Part shown: piece after piece, positions 51,825 through 60,148 of the stretch
Numbering within the stretch: position 1 is the stretch's first letter
Layout of the letters: each line of letters starts with the position of its first letter
NCBI GenBank assembly: GCA_964563125.1
Contig: CAZLVY010000004.1
Span: 1 to 64,000, forward strand
Source of the DNA: UBA1368 sp964563125
GTDB lineage: Bacteria; Bacillota; Syntrophomonadia; Syntrophomonadales; Syntrophomonadaceae
Direction: 5' to 3'
DNA length: 64,000 nt
Program-made: the position numbers and the translations under genes
Notes under the pieces: generated by a model
Told to the model about the DNA's origin: nothing
The model's input: the letters and a program-made list of their open reading frames with translations, nothing else
Databases searched by the model: none

Positions 51825-51854
51825 ATATTATCACCTGTGTTAAACAACCGTCAA
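51825..51854 (-). promoter_or_regulatory. Promoter of metNIQ
   Basis: On the minus strand TTGACG (51854-51849), 18 bases, TAATAT (51830-51825) with TG upstream of the -10. It lies 25-55 bases before the S-box. Confidence 0.7.
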
Positions 51855-51879
51855 TATAAGTCTGCACAATCTCTTATTA

Positions 51880-52413
51880 TTATATAGAAATGTTGTGCTG
51901 TATAATAATTTTTATTACATTATTATTTTGAATATGAAATACGATATTGTTTTCTCCACCGTAAATAGCTTCGAAATAATCAGGCTTATCATTACTTGTA
52001 ACCGTCGCGTAATTTAAACCATACCGTTTTTCCACATCTGAAAACGGATCTCCAACTTTGACGCCGCGGTTAGTAATAAAATATTCAGTAATAATATGCA
52101 TTTTGTTTAGAATGTTTTCATCTTCGGTGAATTGAAAAAGGCAATCATTGGCAGCAGGACGGTAAATAGTACTTAAGCCCAGCATTTCTCCCTCAGGGAA
52201 TAATGCTGTTATCTGCTCCCAGGATGAAACACCGATACTAATTTCTCCCTGTTCGGTTTTAATTAAAAAGTCCTGAACTGCTAATTCAGTATTTTGCTCC
52301 GGATAAACTATTTCAATTCCCGGTTGACTAAAACGCACTGCCAGGCCAATAACGGCCGCAATTACGATCACAATTACCACTATTGCATATTCTTTTTTAA
52401 TAAAGTTAAACAC
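51880..52413 (-). CDS. Membrane-anchored protein with extracytoplasmic domain, unknown
   Basis: 177 residues: one N-terminal helix (YAIVVIVIVIAAVIGLAV), then about 145 outside residues. Segments such as ISIGVSSWEQI, YFITNRGVKVGDPFSDVEKRYG and IVFHIQNNNVIKIII look like the repeated SH3-like modules found in some Firmicute surface proteins, but I cannot name a family. GTG start; divergent from the radical SAM gene. Confidence 0.65.
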   Translation of the reverse strand: MFNFIKKEYAIVVIVIVIAAVIGLAVRFSQPGIEIVYPEQNTELAVQDFLIKTEQGEISIGVSSWEQITALFPEGEMLGLSTIYRPAANDCLFQFTEDENILNKMHIITEYFITNRGVKVGDPFSDVEKRYGLNYATVTSNDKPDYFEAIYGGENNIVFHIQNNNVIKIIIQHNISI

Positions 52414-52557
52414 TAAAAAGCGCCCCCATAAAATACTGTTTCCAAAATTAATTTTAACCTAAAAATCAAGATGTTCAAAAGGTTAATTTTTAAATAGTTT
52501 ATCGTCGTCTCGATATATGCTATTATACTCGAAGTAAAGAGGGATAGAGGTCATAAA

Positions 52558-53520
52558 TTGTTAAATGAAGAAAATGGTTTGACTTGGGGAACTAAAAGAT
52601 ACCACACATTAAATTGGGAAATGAGAAATCATTTCGGCCATAAAGTTTTTAAAATATCTCTTGATGCCGGTTTTACCTGCCCCAACCGGGACGGAAAATT
52701 ATCTGACCTGGGCTGTTTGTTTTGCAGTCCTCGAGGTTCGGGAGATTTTGCCGGTGACAGAGCATTAGATCTGCCCAGTCAGTTTGCGCAAGTAAAAGCA
52801 ATAATGCACAAAAAGTGGCCTCAGGGAAAATATATTGCTTATTTTCAAGCCTTTTCCAACACCTATGCCAGGGTGGAGCAGCTGCGCGAGCTATATGAAT
52901 TTGCCATTAATCAACCTGATGTAATAGGTTTAGCCGTCGCCACCAGGCCGGATTGTATCCCTGAGGATGTGTTAAATTTACTGGCGGAATTAAACCAAAA
53001 GACTTATTTGTGGGTGGAACTGGGATTGCAGACAATACATAAAAAAACTGCGGACTTAATGAATCTGCATTATGATTTTACTGTATTTAATCAAACCCTT
53101 GATGCCTTACAAAACCAAAACATTCAGACTGTAGCCCATATTATTCTGGGATTGCCGGGTGAGAGCCATGATGACATGCGGCAAACCGGTGAAGAATTAT
53201 CAAAACTGCCGATACAGGGGCTAAAGATTCATTTACTGCATTTAATGAAAGATACCCCTTTGGCGCAAATATATGCCAAAAAAACCTTCCCATATTTAAC
53301 CCAGGCAGAGTATGTAGATCTGGTAGTCGATATACTGGAAAAAACGCCCCGTCATGTCGTCATTCATCGTTTAACCGGTGACAGTCCCAGAAGCACATTG
53401 ATTGGACCTACATGGAGCCTTAATAAATGGGAAGTACTAAACAGCATTGACAGCAGATTAAACCAACGCCAGACCTGGCAGGGAAGATTGGCTGCAGATA
53501 AACATATCGGAGGATACTAA
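52558..53520 (+). CDS. YhcC-family radical SAM protein
   Basis: 320 residues. The cluster motif is the family's long-spaced type: CPNRDGKLSDLGCLFC (C-x11-C-x2-C). GTKRYHTLNWEMRNHFGHKVFKIS at the start and ELGLQTIHKKTADLMN, LGLPGESHDDM and RLTGDSPRSTLIGP later fit TIGR01212. Its chemistry is unknown; the family is related to the tRNA Elp3-like group. TTG start behind GAGGTC-like sequence, so the SD is weak. It lies four bases before the MFS gene. Confidence 0.9.
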   Translation: MLNEENGLTWGTKRYHTLNWEMRNHFGHKVFKISLDAGFTCPNRDGKLSDLGCLFCSPRGSGDFAGDRALDLPSQFAQVKAIMHKKWPQGKYIAYFQAFSNTYARVEQLRELYEFAINQPDVIGLAVATRPDCIPEDVLNLLAELNQKTYLWVELGLQTIHKKTADLMNLHYDFTVFNQTLDALQNQNIQTVAHIILGLPGESHDDMRQTGEELSKLPIQGLKIHLLHLMKDTPLAQIYAKKTFPYLTQAEYVDLVVDILEKTPRHVVIHRLTGDSPRSTLIGPTWSLNKWEVLNSIDSRLNQRQTWQGRLAADKHIGGY

Positions 53521-53523
53521 TAA

Positions 53524-54792
53524 ATGAATTTACGTAATAATCGCTATGTAGTACTTAGTGCTGCCTTAATTATAAATATATGTTTAGGTTCGATTTATGC
53601 CTGGAGTATACTGGCTTCACAGTTCAAAGTAGAAAATCCAGAATGGACGCTGACCCAGATAGCCACAGCGTTTTCTGTATTAATAATGACCTATGCCATT
53701 ACAACAATATTTGCCGGGCGCCTGCAAGACAATATAGGACCCAGATGGGTAGCTACTGCAGGCGGCATACTTATGGGCAGCGGGGTGATTTTATCAGGTT
53801 TGATACCTGCTATGTGGGGACTATATTTAGGCTACAGTATAATTTTTGGAATAGGTATAGGGTTTAGCTTTGTAGCCCCATTAGCCTGTGTAGTAAAATG
53901 GTTCCCCCAGGAAAAAAGAGGCTTGATAGTAGGACTGGTAACTGGAATATTCGGAGGAGGGGCCCTGGTCTTTGGGCCGCTAATGGCAGCCTTAATAAAC
54001 TATACCGGAACTATTTATACCACCTTAGTTGTTATAGGCAGTATTTATTTGATAGCAGTTACATTATCAGCGCAATTTTTAAATAATCCCGTCGTAGATG
54101 AAAAGCCAAACGAAGATAATTCAGCAGTTATGGCGGAACATTGCTATACCCCCGGCCAGATGCTAAAAGACAAGCGCTTTTATGTTTTGTGGATACTCTT
54201 TTTCCTGGGCGGCATTTCAGGACTTACCATCTTAAGCAATGCCCAGCAACTGGCGGAAAGTTTTACCGGCATAAGCGGAGCCTTATTAGTATCTGTTATA
54301 AGCATTCTATCAATTTTCAATGCTTTAGGTAGTCCGGCTTTTGGAATCCTGTCAGATAAGGCAGGGCGCAAAAATGCACTGACCAGCCTGTTCTTAATTT
54401 GCGCTGCCGGCCTTTTCCTCCTGCCCTTGACGGATAATTATATTGAATTCCTGTTAGCCGCTTCACTGGTGGTTTTGTGCTATGCCGGCCTATTTGGCAT
54501 ATTTCCCACCATTATTGCTGATTATTATGGAACTAAAAATATGGGTACCAATTATGGACTGCTGTTTGTCGGTTATGGCGCGGCAGCTCTAGTGGGACCG
54601 GGAATAGCTGCAAGATTTGCTGATAATGCCAAAGAATTAGCTGTAAAAGCCGGAGCAACAACTGAGCAGATAAACACGGCTATACAGTCAGGCTACATTC
54701 AGGCGATATGGATAGTAGGGGCAGCATGCTTGCTGGCTGTAATACTTACCAGGCTCTTTTTGAAAAAGCAGGCTAATAAAGAAATGCTATAG
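53524..54792 (+). CDS. OFA-type MFS transporter (oxalate/formate antiporter family)
   Basis: 422 residues, 12 hydrophobic helices. The start (RYVVLSAALIINICLGSIYAWSILASQF) and GPRWVATAGGILMGSGVILSG, YGIG-like GIGFSFVAPLACVVKWFP are typical of the OFA family, which exchanges carboxylates such as oxalate and formate. The cytosolic loop (about 180-205) is acidic. Substrate is uncertain. The tRNA promoter overlaps its stop. Confidence 0.88.
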   Translation: MNLRNNRYVVLSAALIINICLGSIYAWSILASQFKVENPEWTLTQIATAFSVLIMTYAITTIFAGRLQDNIGPRWVATAGGILMGSGVILSGLIPAMWGLYLGYSIIFGIGIGFSFVAPLACVVKWFPQEKRGLIVGLVTGIFGGGALVFGPLMAALINYTGTIYTTLVVIGSIYLIAVTLSAQFLNNPVVDEKPNEDNSAVMAEHCYTPGQMLKDKRFYVLWILFFLGGISGLTILSNAQQLAESFTGISGALLVSVISILSIFNALGSPAFGILSDKAGRKNALTSLFLICAAGLFLLPLTDNYIEFLLAASLVVLCYAGLFGIFPTIIADYYGTKNMGTNYGLLFVGYGAAALVGPGIAARFADNAKELAVKAGATTEQINTAIQSGYIQAIWIVGAACLLAVILTRLFLKKQANKEML

Positions 54793-54822
54793 TTGACAAA
54801 CAGGCGCTTTCTATACTATAAT
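54793..54822 (+). promoter_or_regulatory. Promoter of tRNA-Leu
   Basis: Perfect TTGACA (54793-54798) and TATAAT (54817-54822) with 18 bases between. The -35 lies just at the end of the MFS gene. Confidence 0.85.
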
Positions 54823-54845
54823 TTGTTGTGCTGAAAGCAAACTTT

Positions 54846-54932
54846 GCGGTAGTGGCGGAATCGGCAGACGCGCTAGATTCAGGTTCTAGTGGGGGAAACT
54901 TCGTGGAGGTTCAAGTCCTCTCTACCGCACCA
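54846..54932 (+). tRNA. tRNA-Leu (anticodon CAG)
   Basis: 87 bases including encoded CCA. Acceptor GCGGTAG pairs with CTACCGC; the anticodon stem CTAGA/TCTAG encloses the loop TTCAGGT, giving anticodon CAG. A long variable arm (GGGGGAAACTTCG region) and the T loop GGTTCAAGTCC identify a class II leucine tRNA. Own promoter upstream. Confidence 0.96.
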
Positions 54933-55038
54933 TAAGAAAATTCTTGGGAGGTTTATACCTCCCTTATTTATTTTCTGACACATAAGATTTAGCCCCACTT
55001 TGTTCCAGAATTAGATATACTTTTAACAGGTGATTAAT

Positions 55039-55758
55039 ATGTTAAAAGCGGTTTCACTTCTAAGGGAAAATATAAAATCCTTTAATGGTTATCCTTTTTC
55101 TATTCCTGCCATTAAGAGTTTGTATGAAATTGAATTTAAAAGCAGGGTAACTTTTTTCGTGGGAGAAAATGGCTCAGGAAAATCAACTTTACTAGAAGCA
55201 ATTGCTCAGCAATGTAATTTTAATAATGCTGGCGGCGGCAGAAATAATGTTTTTGAAGTGCAAGCGGCAGAGTCTGCTCTGGCGGATTATATCAGGCTTT
55301 CATGGATGCCGAAGCTAACAAAGGGCTTTTTTTTACGCGCAGAGTCTTTTTACCATTTTGCTTCCCATATTGATAATGTGGATGATACGGGTTATCGAGA
55401 TTACGGTGGCCGTTCACTGCACCAACAATCACATGGAGAGTCATTCCTGGCATTGTTCGCGAATCGCTTCAGCGGCAAAGCCATTTATCTATTGGATGAA
55501 CCTGAAGCAGCTTTGTCTCCGTCCAGACAATTAGCGCTTCTAAGAATATTACATGATCTGACCAACAGGGGAGATGCACAATTCATAATTGCCACTCATT
55601 CACCAATATTAATGGGTTATCCTGATTCAGTAATATTGAATTTTGATGACAGTAGAATTGATGAAGTAGATTATGAAATGACAGATCATTATCAAATCAC
55701 CAAGTATTTCTTACAGAATAGAGAAAAGTTCCTGGCGGACATATTTGATAATGATTAA
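55039..55758 (+). CDS. AAA/ABC-type ATPase, unknown role
   Basis: 239 residues. Walker A GENGSGKST near residues 43-51, signature-like SHGESFLALF, Walker B IYLLDEPEAALSP, H-switch IIATHSPIL. A single soluble ATPase domain of the AAA_21/SMC-like group, similar to stand-alone ATPases in bacterial genomes; no membrane or partner gene is adjacent. ATG 55039 follows AACAGGTG; GTG 55030 is inside the SD. It may be a housekeeping ATPase of unknown task, or part of a small defence-like unit, but no effector is present. Confidence 0.75.
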   Translation: MLKAVSLLRENIKSFNGYPFSIPAIKSLYEIEFKSRVTFFVGENGSGKSTLLEAIAQQCNFNNAGGGRNNVFEVQAAESALADYIRLSWMPKLTKGFFLRAESFYHFASHIDNVDDTGYRDYGGRSLHQQSHGESFLALFANRFSGKAIYLLDEPEAALSPSRQLALLRILHDLTNRGDAQFIIATHSPILMGYPDSVILNFDDSRIDEVDYEMTDHYQITKYFLQNREKFLADIFDND

Positions 55759-55890
55759 TTTATATTTCGAAAAAGAAATTACGAAGCAAACTATAATTTC
55801 TGCTATAATATCATTAAACAATATTCAGTAAGGTGTACAATTTACTACAGCTTATAGTTTAAGAGTTATTATTCTTTAAGGAGGTCTGTT

Positions 55891-57606
55891 ATGAGCTTAC
55901 TGCTTAATCCCAAGAAGTACAAAGACCGGAACTATCCCGATGAACGGTCGAAGGAAATTATGCTCAAAACCATTGAATGGTTTGAAGCAAAAGGTCTGGC
56001 CAAACAAAAGGAATCATATCACGATAGAGAGTTCTGTGAAGATTTTCAGAAATTCGCCACCGATGAGGGAATTTTTGAAACACTTTTCCTGCCCAAAGGT
56101 TATGGTTCAGACCCCAACCAGTATTACAGTACCTATAGAATGTATGAATTTTCGGAAATATGCGGATTTTACGGCGGTGCCTACTGGTACACATACCATG
56201 TATCAACTCTTGGTCTCGATCCTGTATTGCTGGGAGATAATGAGGAAGCCAAACATAAAGCTGCCGCAAAAATGAAAGACAATGCGCTCTGTGCTTTTGG
56301 ACTTTCCGAAAAAGAGCATGGTGCTGACATCTATTCATCAGAAATGAAACTCTATCCTCAAGGAGACGGAACCTATCTTGCCAATGGCAGCAAGTATTAT
56401 ATCGGTAATGGCAATGTTGCCAGCACAGTTACAGTTTTTGGCAAGTTTGCCGATACCGGTGACTACGTATTTTTCGTAGTTGATTCAGCTGATCCCCATT
56501 ATGAATGCGTGAAAAATATTATTGATTCAAACCAGCAATTTGTGGCTGAATTCGTGCTGCATGATTACCCGATTACTGAAGCTGACATCTTGTCAAAAGG
56601 TCCAAAAGCCTGGGATGATATGCTCAATACCATTAATATCTGTAAGTTTAACATTGGCTCAGGTGCTACCGGTATAGTCACCCACTCCTTCTATGAGGCG
56701 ATTAACCACGCTTATCACAGAGAACTTTACGGCGGCAAAGTAACCGATTTTGCGCACGTAAAGAGACTTTTTTCCGATGCCTGGCTGAGAATCATGGGCA
56801 TGAAGCTCTTTGGTCTCAGAGCAACTGACTACATGAGAGTTGCCAACGAAAATGATAAGAGATATCTGCTCTTCAATCCGGTTATGAAAATGAAAGTTGC
56901 CATCCAGGGTGAGAAAGTTCACGAACACCTTTTTGATATTATTGCTGCCAAAGGCTTCGAAAAGGACATGTATTTTGAGCAGGCGGTCAGTGAGCTTATC
57001 GGTTTCCCAAAACTTGAAGGTACACGTCATGTAAATATGGCCTTAATAGCCAAACTTATTCCAAGCTATATGTTTATGCCGGCTGAGTTCGAGGAGATCG
57101 GAAGAATTACCGACGACAGAAATGACGACTATCTCTTCCATCAGGGAACTACTCATGGTTACGCTAAAACCAAGTTCCATGACTTCAATATTGCTTATAA
57201 CAGTATTGCCCACCTACCCAATGTCCAGGTGTTTATTGAGCAGATTCAGGCTTATAAAGACTTTCTCATGGTATCAGGTAAGGATCTTGGCAAACAGATG
57301 CAGGAGTTTGATTATCTGCTGGCTGTCGGTGAACTCTTTACACTGGTGGCATATGGTCATCTTATCATTGAAAGCGCCAAAATCGAAGGCGTCAGCGATG
57401 AGATCATGAACCAGATGTTTGACTTGTTCGTAAGAGATTTCTCCGCCTACGCGGTTGAACTTTACACAAAGCCAATAAACACTGACATTCAAATTGAAAA
57501 GATCCAGCAAATGATTAAGAGACCGGTTGCCAATCAGGTAGAATTTGAAAAAATTCTCAATGAAGAAGTATACAGCCTGGTTGATGTTTATATTCAAAAT
57601 CCCTAA
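55891..57606 (+). CDS. Acyl-CoA dehydrogenase-family protein (571 aa)
   Basis: 571 residues. The ACAD fold shows GLSEKEHGADIYSSEMKLYP and SKYYIGNGNVASTVTVFGKFA in the FAD/substrate region. KLEGTRHVNM (about 373-382) aligns with the YEGTSEIQ catalytic-Glu segment of short-chain enzymes. The C-terminal 150 residues exceed the usual 380-residue ACAD. Such long forms occur in anaerobes, with possible roles in butyryl- or other acyl-CoA oxidation. The -10 TGCTATAAT at 55801-55809 suggests its own promoter. Exact substrate is unknown. Confidence 0.85.
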   Translation: MSLLLNPKKYKDRNYPDERSKEIMLKTIEWFEAKGLAKQKESYHDREFCEDFQKFATDEGIFETLFLPKGYGSDPNQYYSTYRMYEFSEICGFYGGAYWYTYHVSTLGLDPVLLGDNEEAKHKAAAKMKDNALCAFGLSEKEHGADIYSSEMKLYPQGDGTYLANGSKYYIGNGNVASTVTVFGKFADTGDYVFFVVDSADPHYECVKNIIDSNQQFVAEFVLHDYPITEADILSKGPKAWDDMLNTINICKFNIGSGATGIVTHSFYEAINHAYHRELYGGKVTDFAHVKRLFSDAWLRIMGMKLFGLRATDYMRVANENDKRYLLFNPVMKMKVAIQGEKVHEHLFDIIAAKGFEKDMYFEQAVSELIGFPKLEGTRHVNMALIAKLIPSYMFMPAEFEEIGRITDDRNDDYLFHQGTTHGYAKTKFHDFNIAYNSIAHLPNVQVFIEQIQAYKDFLMVSGKDLGKQMQEFDYLLAVGELFTLVAYGHLIIESAKIEGVSDEIMNQMFDLFVRDFSAYAVELYTKPINTDIQIEKIQQMIKRPVANQVEFEKILNEEVYSLVDVYIQNP

Positions 57607-57631
57607 TTGATAAAATTATAATAGTATAAAT

Positions 57632-57665
57632 AAAGGGTTCTCTTAAGTGGGAACCCTTTCTATTT
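57632..57665 (+). terminator. Intrinsic terminator after the ACAD gene
   Basis: A 9-bp stem (57632-57640 with 57651-57659) and a 10-base loop, weak T-tail. Confidence 0.8.
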
Positions 57666-57738
57666 TCACAATTAAATAAAGTACGATTTAACATTTATTT
57701 ACTGGCTTCCTGCAAGAGGAGCGTATGAGATTTCGTAT

Positions 57739-57784
57739 GAACCTCCAAACAGGTGTTTATAACACATCAGTTCGGAGGTTTTTT
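57739..57784 (+). terminator. Second hairpin with T-run, possible sRNA end
   Basis: AACCTCC (57740-57746) pairs with GGAGGTT (57774-57780), with an inner GTGTT/AACAC stem, and TTTTTT follows. It is a terminator-like structure without an upstream ORF, so it may end a small RNA. Confidence 0.6.
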
Positions 57785-57937
57785 GAAAAATTTTAGCAGC
57801 TGATTATCTGGCGAATACCGGATTATATTATCTGCCTATTTTAAAAAGTATTAATTTTAGGTAAAGAGGTATAAAATATATCAGCATTACTCTAAAATGG
57901 AAGAAGAAGAATAATACTATAGAAGGAGGTAATTGAT

Positions 57938-58324
57938 ATGGAAAAAATTGAAGTCTTATTCAGTAAAATAGTAAATTGGGCTAAAATTCCTGATTATGAT
58001 ACTAAGGGAGCTGCTGGTTGTGATATAAGTGTGTCCTTGCAGGATGAAATAGTTTTATATCCGCACGAAGTTAAAAATCTGCCTACCGGATTTGCAGTTA
58101 AAATTCCTGAGGGATATGAAGCACAGATTAGAAGCAGGGTAGGTATGGCCCGTAAAGGAATTGTGGTAGCCAATGCTCCTGGTACCATAGACGGGGAGCA
58201 TATCGGTGAGTTAACCGTATTGTTACTTAATGTTACTGATAAACCGGTTAAAATACTGCCGGGGCAAAAAGTGGCACAGATGGTCTTTAGCCCGGTGGTA
58301 AAGGCGAAGTTTATAGAGGAATAA
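57938..58324 (+). CDS. dUTPase-family protein, short form
   Basis: 128 residues. dUTPase motifs I (DTKGAAGCDIS), II (IRSRVGMARKGI), III (NAPGTIDGEHIGEL) and IV (LPGQKVAQMVFSPV) are recognisable, but motif V, the glycine-rich RGxGGFGST tail that closes the active site, is missing. Canonical bacterial enzymes are about 140-150 residues. The protein ends normally at TAA with no shift visible. Activity as dUTP pyrophosphatase is possible but reduced or altered. SD GAAGGAGG. Confidence 0.85.
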   Translation: MEKIEVLFSKIVNWAKIPDYDTKGAAGCDISVSLQDEIVLYPHEVKNLPTGFAVKIPEGYEAQIRSRVGMARKGIVVANAPGTIDGEHIGELTVLLLNVTDKPVKILPGQKVAQMVFSPVVKAKFIEE

Positions 58325-58393
58325 GATCAGACATTCAAAGGTTTGCAGTACAGATAATAAGGTATACGTTTTTATGAAGGAGGAATCACAGCT

Positions 58394-58942
58394 TTGACCA
58401 GATATAAATTAGAACCGCATAATACTGTACTGATAATAATTGATGTACAGGAAAAATTAATGGGTGCCATGAAAGATAAAGAGAAGGTCTATAAAAACAT
58501 AAATCTTTTGCTGGAGACCAGCAAGCAGCTAGATATACCGGTAGTAGTTACTGAGCAATACCCCAAAGGGCTAGGTAAAACTGTACCAGAGATAGCGGGA
58601 AATTTACCTGAACATAAATATTTGGAAAAAGTAACTTTTAGTGCATGCACTGATGATCTATTTAATATTTTAAATTTAATTAACCGAAAAACAGTTTTAA
58701 TTACCGGCAGTGAAACCCATATATGCGTATTTCAGACTGTACGCGATTTGCTGCAGGCAGGTTACAATGTTCATTTAGTGAAAGATGCAGTTTGTTCGAG
58801 ATTTGAGGAAAATTATAATAATGGTATTCAACTGATGCACGATACCGGTGCGATTATTACCAATACAGAAACGGTAGTTTTTGATTTGCTGAAACAAGCC
58901 GGTACACCGCAATTTAAAGTTATATCACCCTTAGTTAAATAA
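58394..58942 (+). CDS. Isochorismatase-family cysteine hydrolase
   Basis: 182 residues. The triad is visible: Asp in IIDVQEKLM, Lys in KYLEKVTFSAC and Cys in SETHICVFQTVRDLL. The fold hydrolyses amides or enol ethers (nicotinamide, isochorismate, others). EQYPKGLGKTVPEIA is typical of the YcaC/hydrolase subgroup. TTG start behind AAGGAGG. Substrate is unknown; it stands between dut and the enoyl-CoA hydratase. Confidence 0.85.
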   Translation: MTRYKLEPHNTVLIIIDVQEKLMGAMKDKEKVYKNINLLLETSKQLDIPVVVTEQYPKGLGKTVPEIAGNLPEHKYLEKVTFSACTDDLFNILNLINRKTVLITGSETHICVFQTVRDLLQAGYNVHLVKDAVCSRFEENYNNGIQLMHDTGAIITNTETVVFDLLKQAGTPQFKVISPLVK

Positions 58943-58986
58943 GACGGCAATCTTACGAAAACAAATATCCTGCCGCATAATGTCTA

Positions 58987-59015
58987 TTGACAAAGAAAAT
59001 GCCTCAAAGTATTCT
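58987..59015 (+). promoter_or_regulatory. Promoter of the enoyl-CoA hydratase gene
   Basis: TTGACA (58987-58992), 17 bases, TATTCT (59010-59015). Start point near 59022, about 30 bases before the ATG. Confidence 0.75.
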
Positions 59016-59052
59016 TAATAAAGGAAAACAGCTATTTTAAGGGGGTAATTTT

Positions 59053-59835
59053 ATGGCAAACGGTGATTGGTTTTTATTTGAAATGGTTGACAGTGTAGCA
59101 GTTCTGACTCTAAATCATCCCGAATCTATGAATATTGTCAATAAAGAATTATTTACAGAGCTTGATGAGATGCAAAATAAAATTGAACAAGACAAATCCA
59201 TCCGCGCAGTAGTCATAAAAGCCAATGGCGAACATTTTTCTGCCGGTATTGATCTGAATTTGCTTAAAAGTATAGATTCGCAATTTGTTGCGGAAAATCT
59301 TAACTGGCTGCAGAGACTGTACGGTAGATGGCAGGAGTGGCACATACCTGTTGTAGCCGCTGTGCATGGTATTTGTTACGGTTCCGCTGTTGAACTCATT
59401 TTAGGCTGCGACATCCGCGTAGCAGCAGATGATTTAAAAATAGCCATTCCCGAAGTGAGATTTGGCCTGTCACCTGACATGGGCGGTACGGTTAGACTTA
59501 CTCAACTGGTCGGATTAGGGCAGGCTAAAAGACTTATATTGGGTTGTGAAGAATTAAATGCCCAGGAAGCTCTGCAGGTAGGATTGGTTGAAATCGTAGT
59601 ACCCCGGGAGAAATTGGAAGAAAGAGCTATCAAGCTGGCTAAGAGAATGGCAGGAATGCCTCCGATGGCGATACGTTTTGCAAAAAGGGGTATCAACCTG
59701 GCTAATGAAAGCAGCCTGGCAGCAGGTCTGGCCTTTGAACAAGCCCAGTCAATCTTCTGCTGCGGCACCGAAGATCAGAACGAAGCTATTGATTCCTTCT
59801 TTAACAAACGCAAACCGGTTTTTCAAGGTAAATAG
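59053..59835 (+). CDS. Enoyl-CoA hydratase/isomerase family protein
   Basis: 260 residues. Crotonase oxyanion loop HFSAGIDLNLL; CYGSAVELILGCDIRVA and AIPEVRFGLSPDMGG hold glutamates at both positions of the rat crotonase pair (Glu144, Glu164). The Asp in SPDMGG sits where dienoyl-CoA isomerases have their catalytic Asp, so the activity may be hydratase or isomerase. Its role in beta-oxidation or crotonyl-CoA turnover fits AbfD and the ACAD. GGGGG SD. Confidence 0.9.
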   Translation: MANGDWFLFEMVDSVAVLTLNHPESMNIVNKELFTELDEMQNKIEQDKSIRAVVIKANGEHFSAGIDLNLLKSIDSQFVAENLNWLQRLYGRWQEWHIPVVAAVHGICYGSAVELILGCDIRVAADDLKIAIPEVRFGLSPDMGGTVRLTQLVGLGQAKRLILGCEELNAQEALQVGLVEIVVPREKLEERAIKLAKRMAGMPPMAIRFAKRGINLANESSLAAGLAFEQAQSIFCCGTEDQNEAIDSFFNKRKPVFQGK

Positions 59836-59865
59836 ACATTAAATTTAGTAACATAGTTATTGTTC

Positions 59866-59898
59866 AGGCAGCTAAGCCCATGTTTAGTTGCCTTTTTT
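59866..59898 (+). terminator. Intrinsic terminator after the enoyl-CoA hydratase
   Basis: An 11-bp stem with G-T pairs (59866-59876 with 59883-59893) and six T. Confidence 0.88.
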
Positions 59899-59993
59899 AT
59901 GGTAGAGTGCCCGCTGGCTAAGTCAGGTAATCTAATATTGTTTAACAAAATTTAAAGTGATTATAGCAGAAGGTAAATATTTTACTTCTGTAT

Positions 59994-60022
59994 TTGACAA
60001 ATGCCCGTAAAATCTCTATACT
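59994..60022 (+). promoter_or_regulatory. Promoter of the EF-G paralogue
   Basis: TTGACA (59994-59999), 17 bases, TATACT (60017-60022). A leader of about 120 bases follows before the GTG. Confidence 0.8.
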
Positions 60023-60068
60023 AATAAACTGGATGACCGAGATAAGAATTAAAGAAAACAAGAAAATA

Positions 60069-60103
60069 TCGGCATTACTTTTAGAGGTGCCGCTATTTTT
60101 TTT
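60069..60103 (+). terminator. Probable attenuator in the EF-G leader
   Basis: CGGCATT (60070-60076) pairs with GGTGCCG (60086-60092), followed closely by eight or nine T. It lies inside the 5' leader, between promoter and gene, so read-through must be allowed. CCGA near 60038 can compete with TCGG at the stem base. Confidence 0.7.
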
Positions 60104-60148
60104 AATAAATTAAATGGCTTTTATAAAAAGAAGGAGTGGGAACATCAA

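Larger units (their letters stand above)
57607..57937. other. 331-bp spacer after the ACAD gene with two hairpins
   Basis: Holds the ACAD terminator (57632) and an extra hairpin (57739-57784). No ORF or tRNA is seen. The rest is AT-rich with no clear signal apart from the dut SD near its end. Confidence 0.6.

Noticed and set aside
55039..55758. Defence-system ATPase
   Set aside because: No nuclease, toxin or other effector gene is adjacent, and neighbours are a tRNA and a metabolic gene; a defence role is unsupported.
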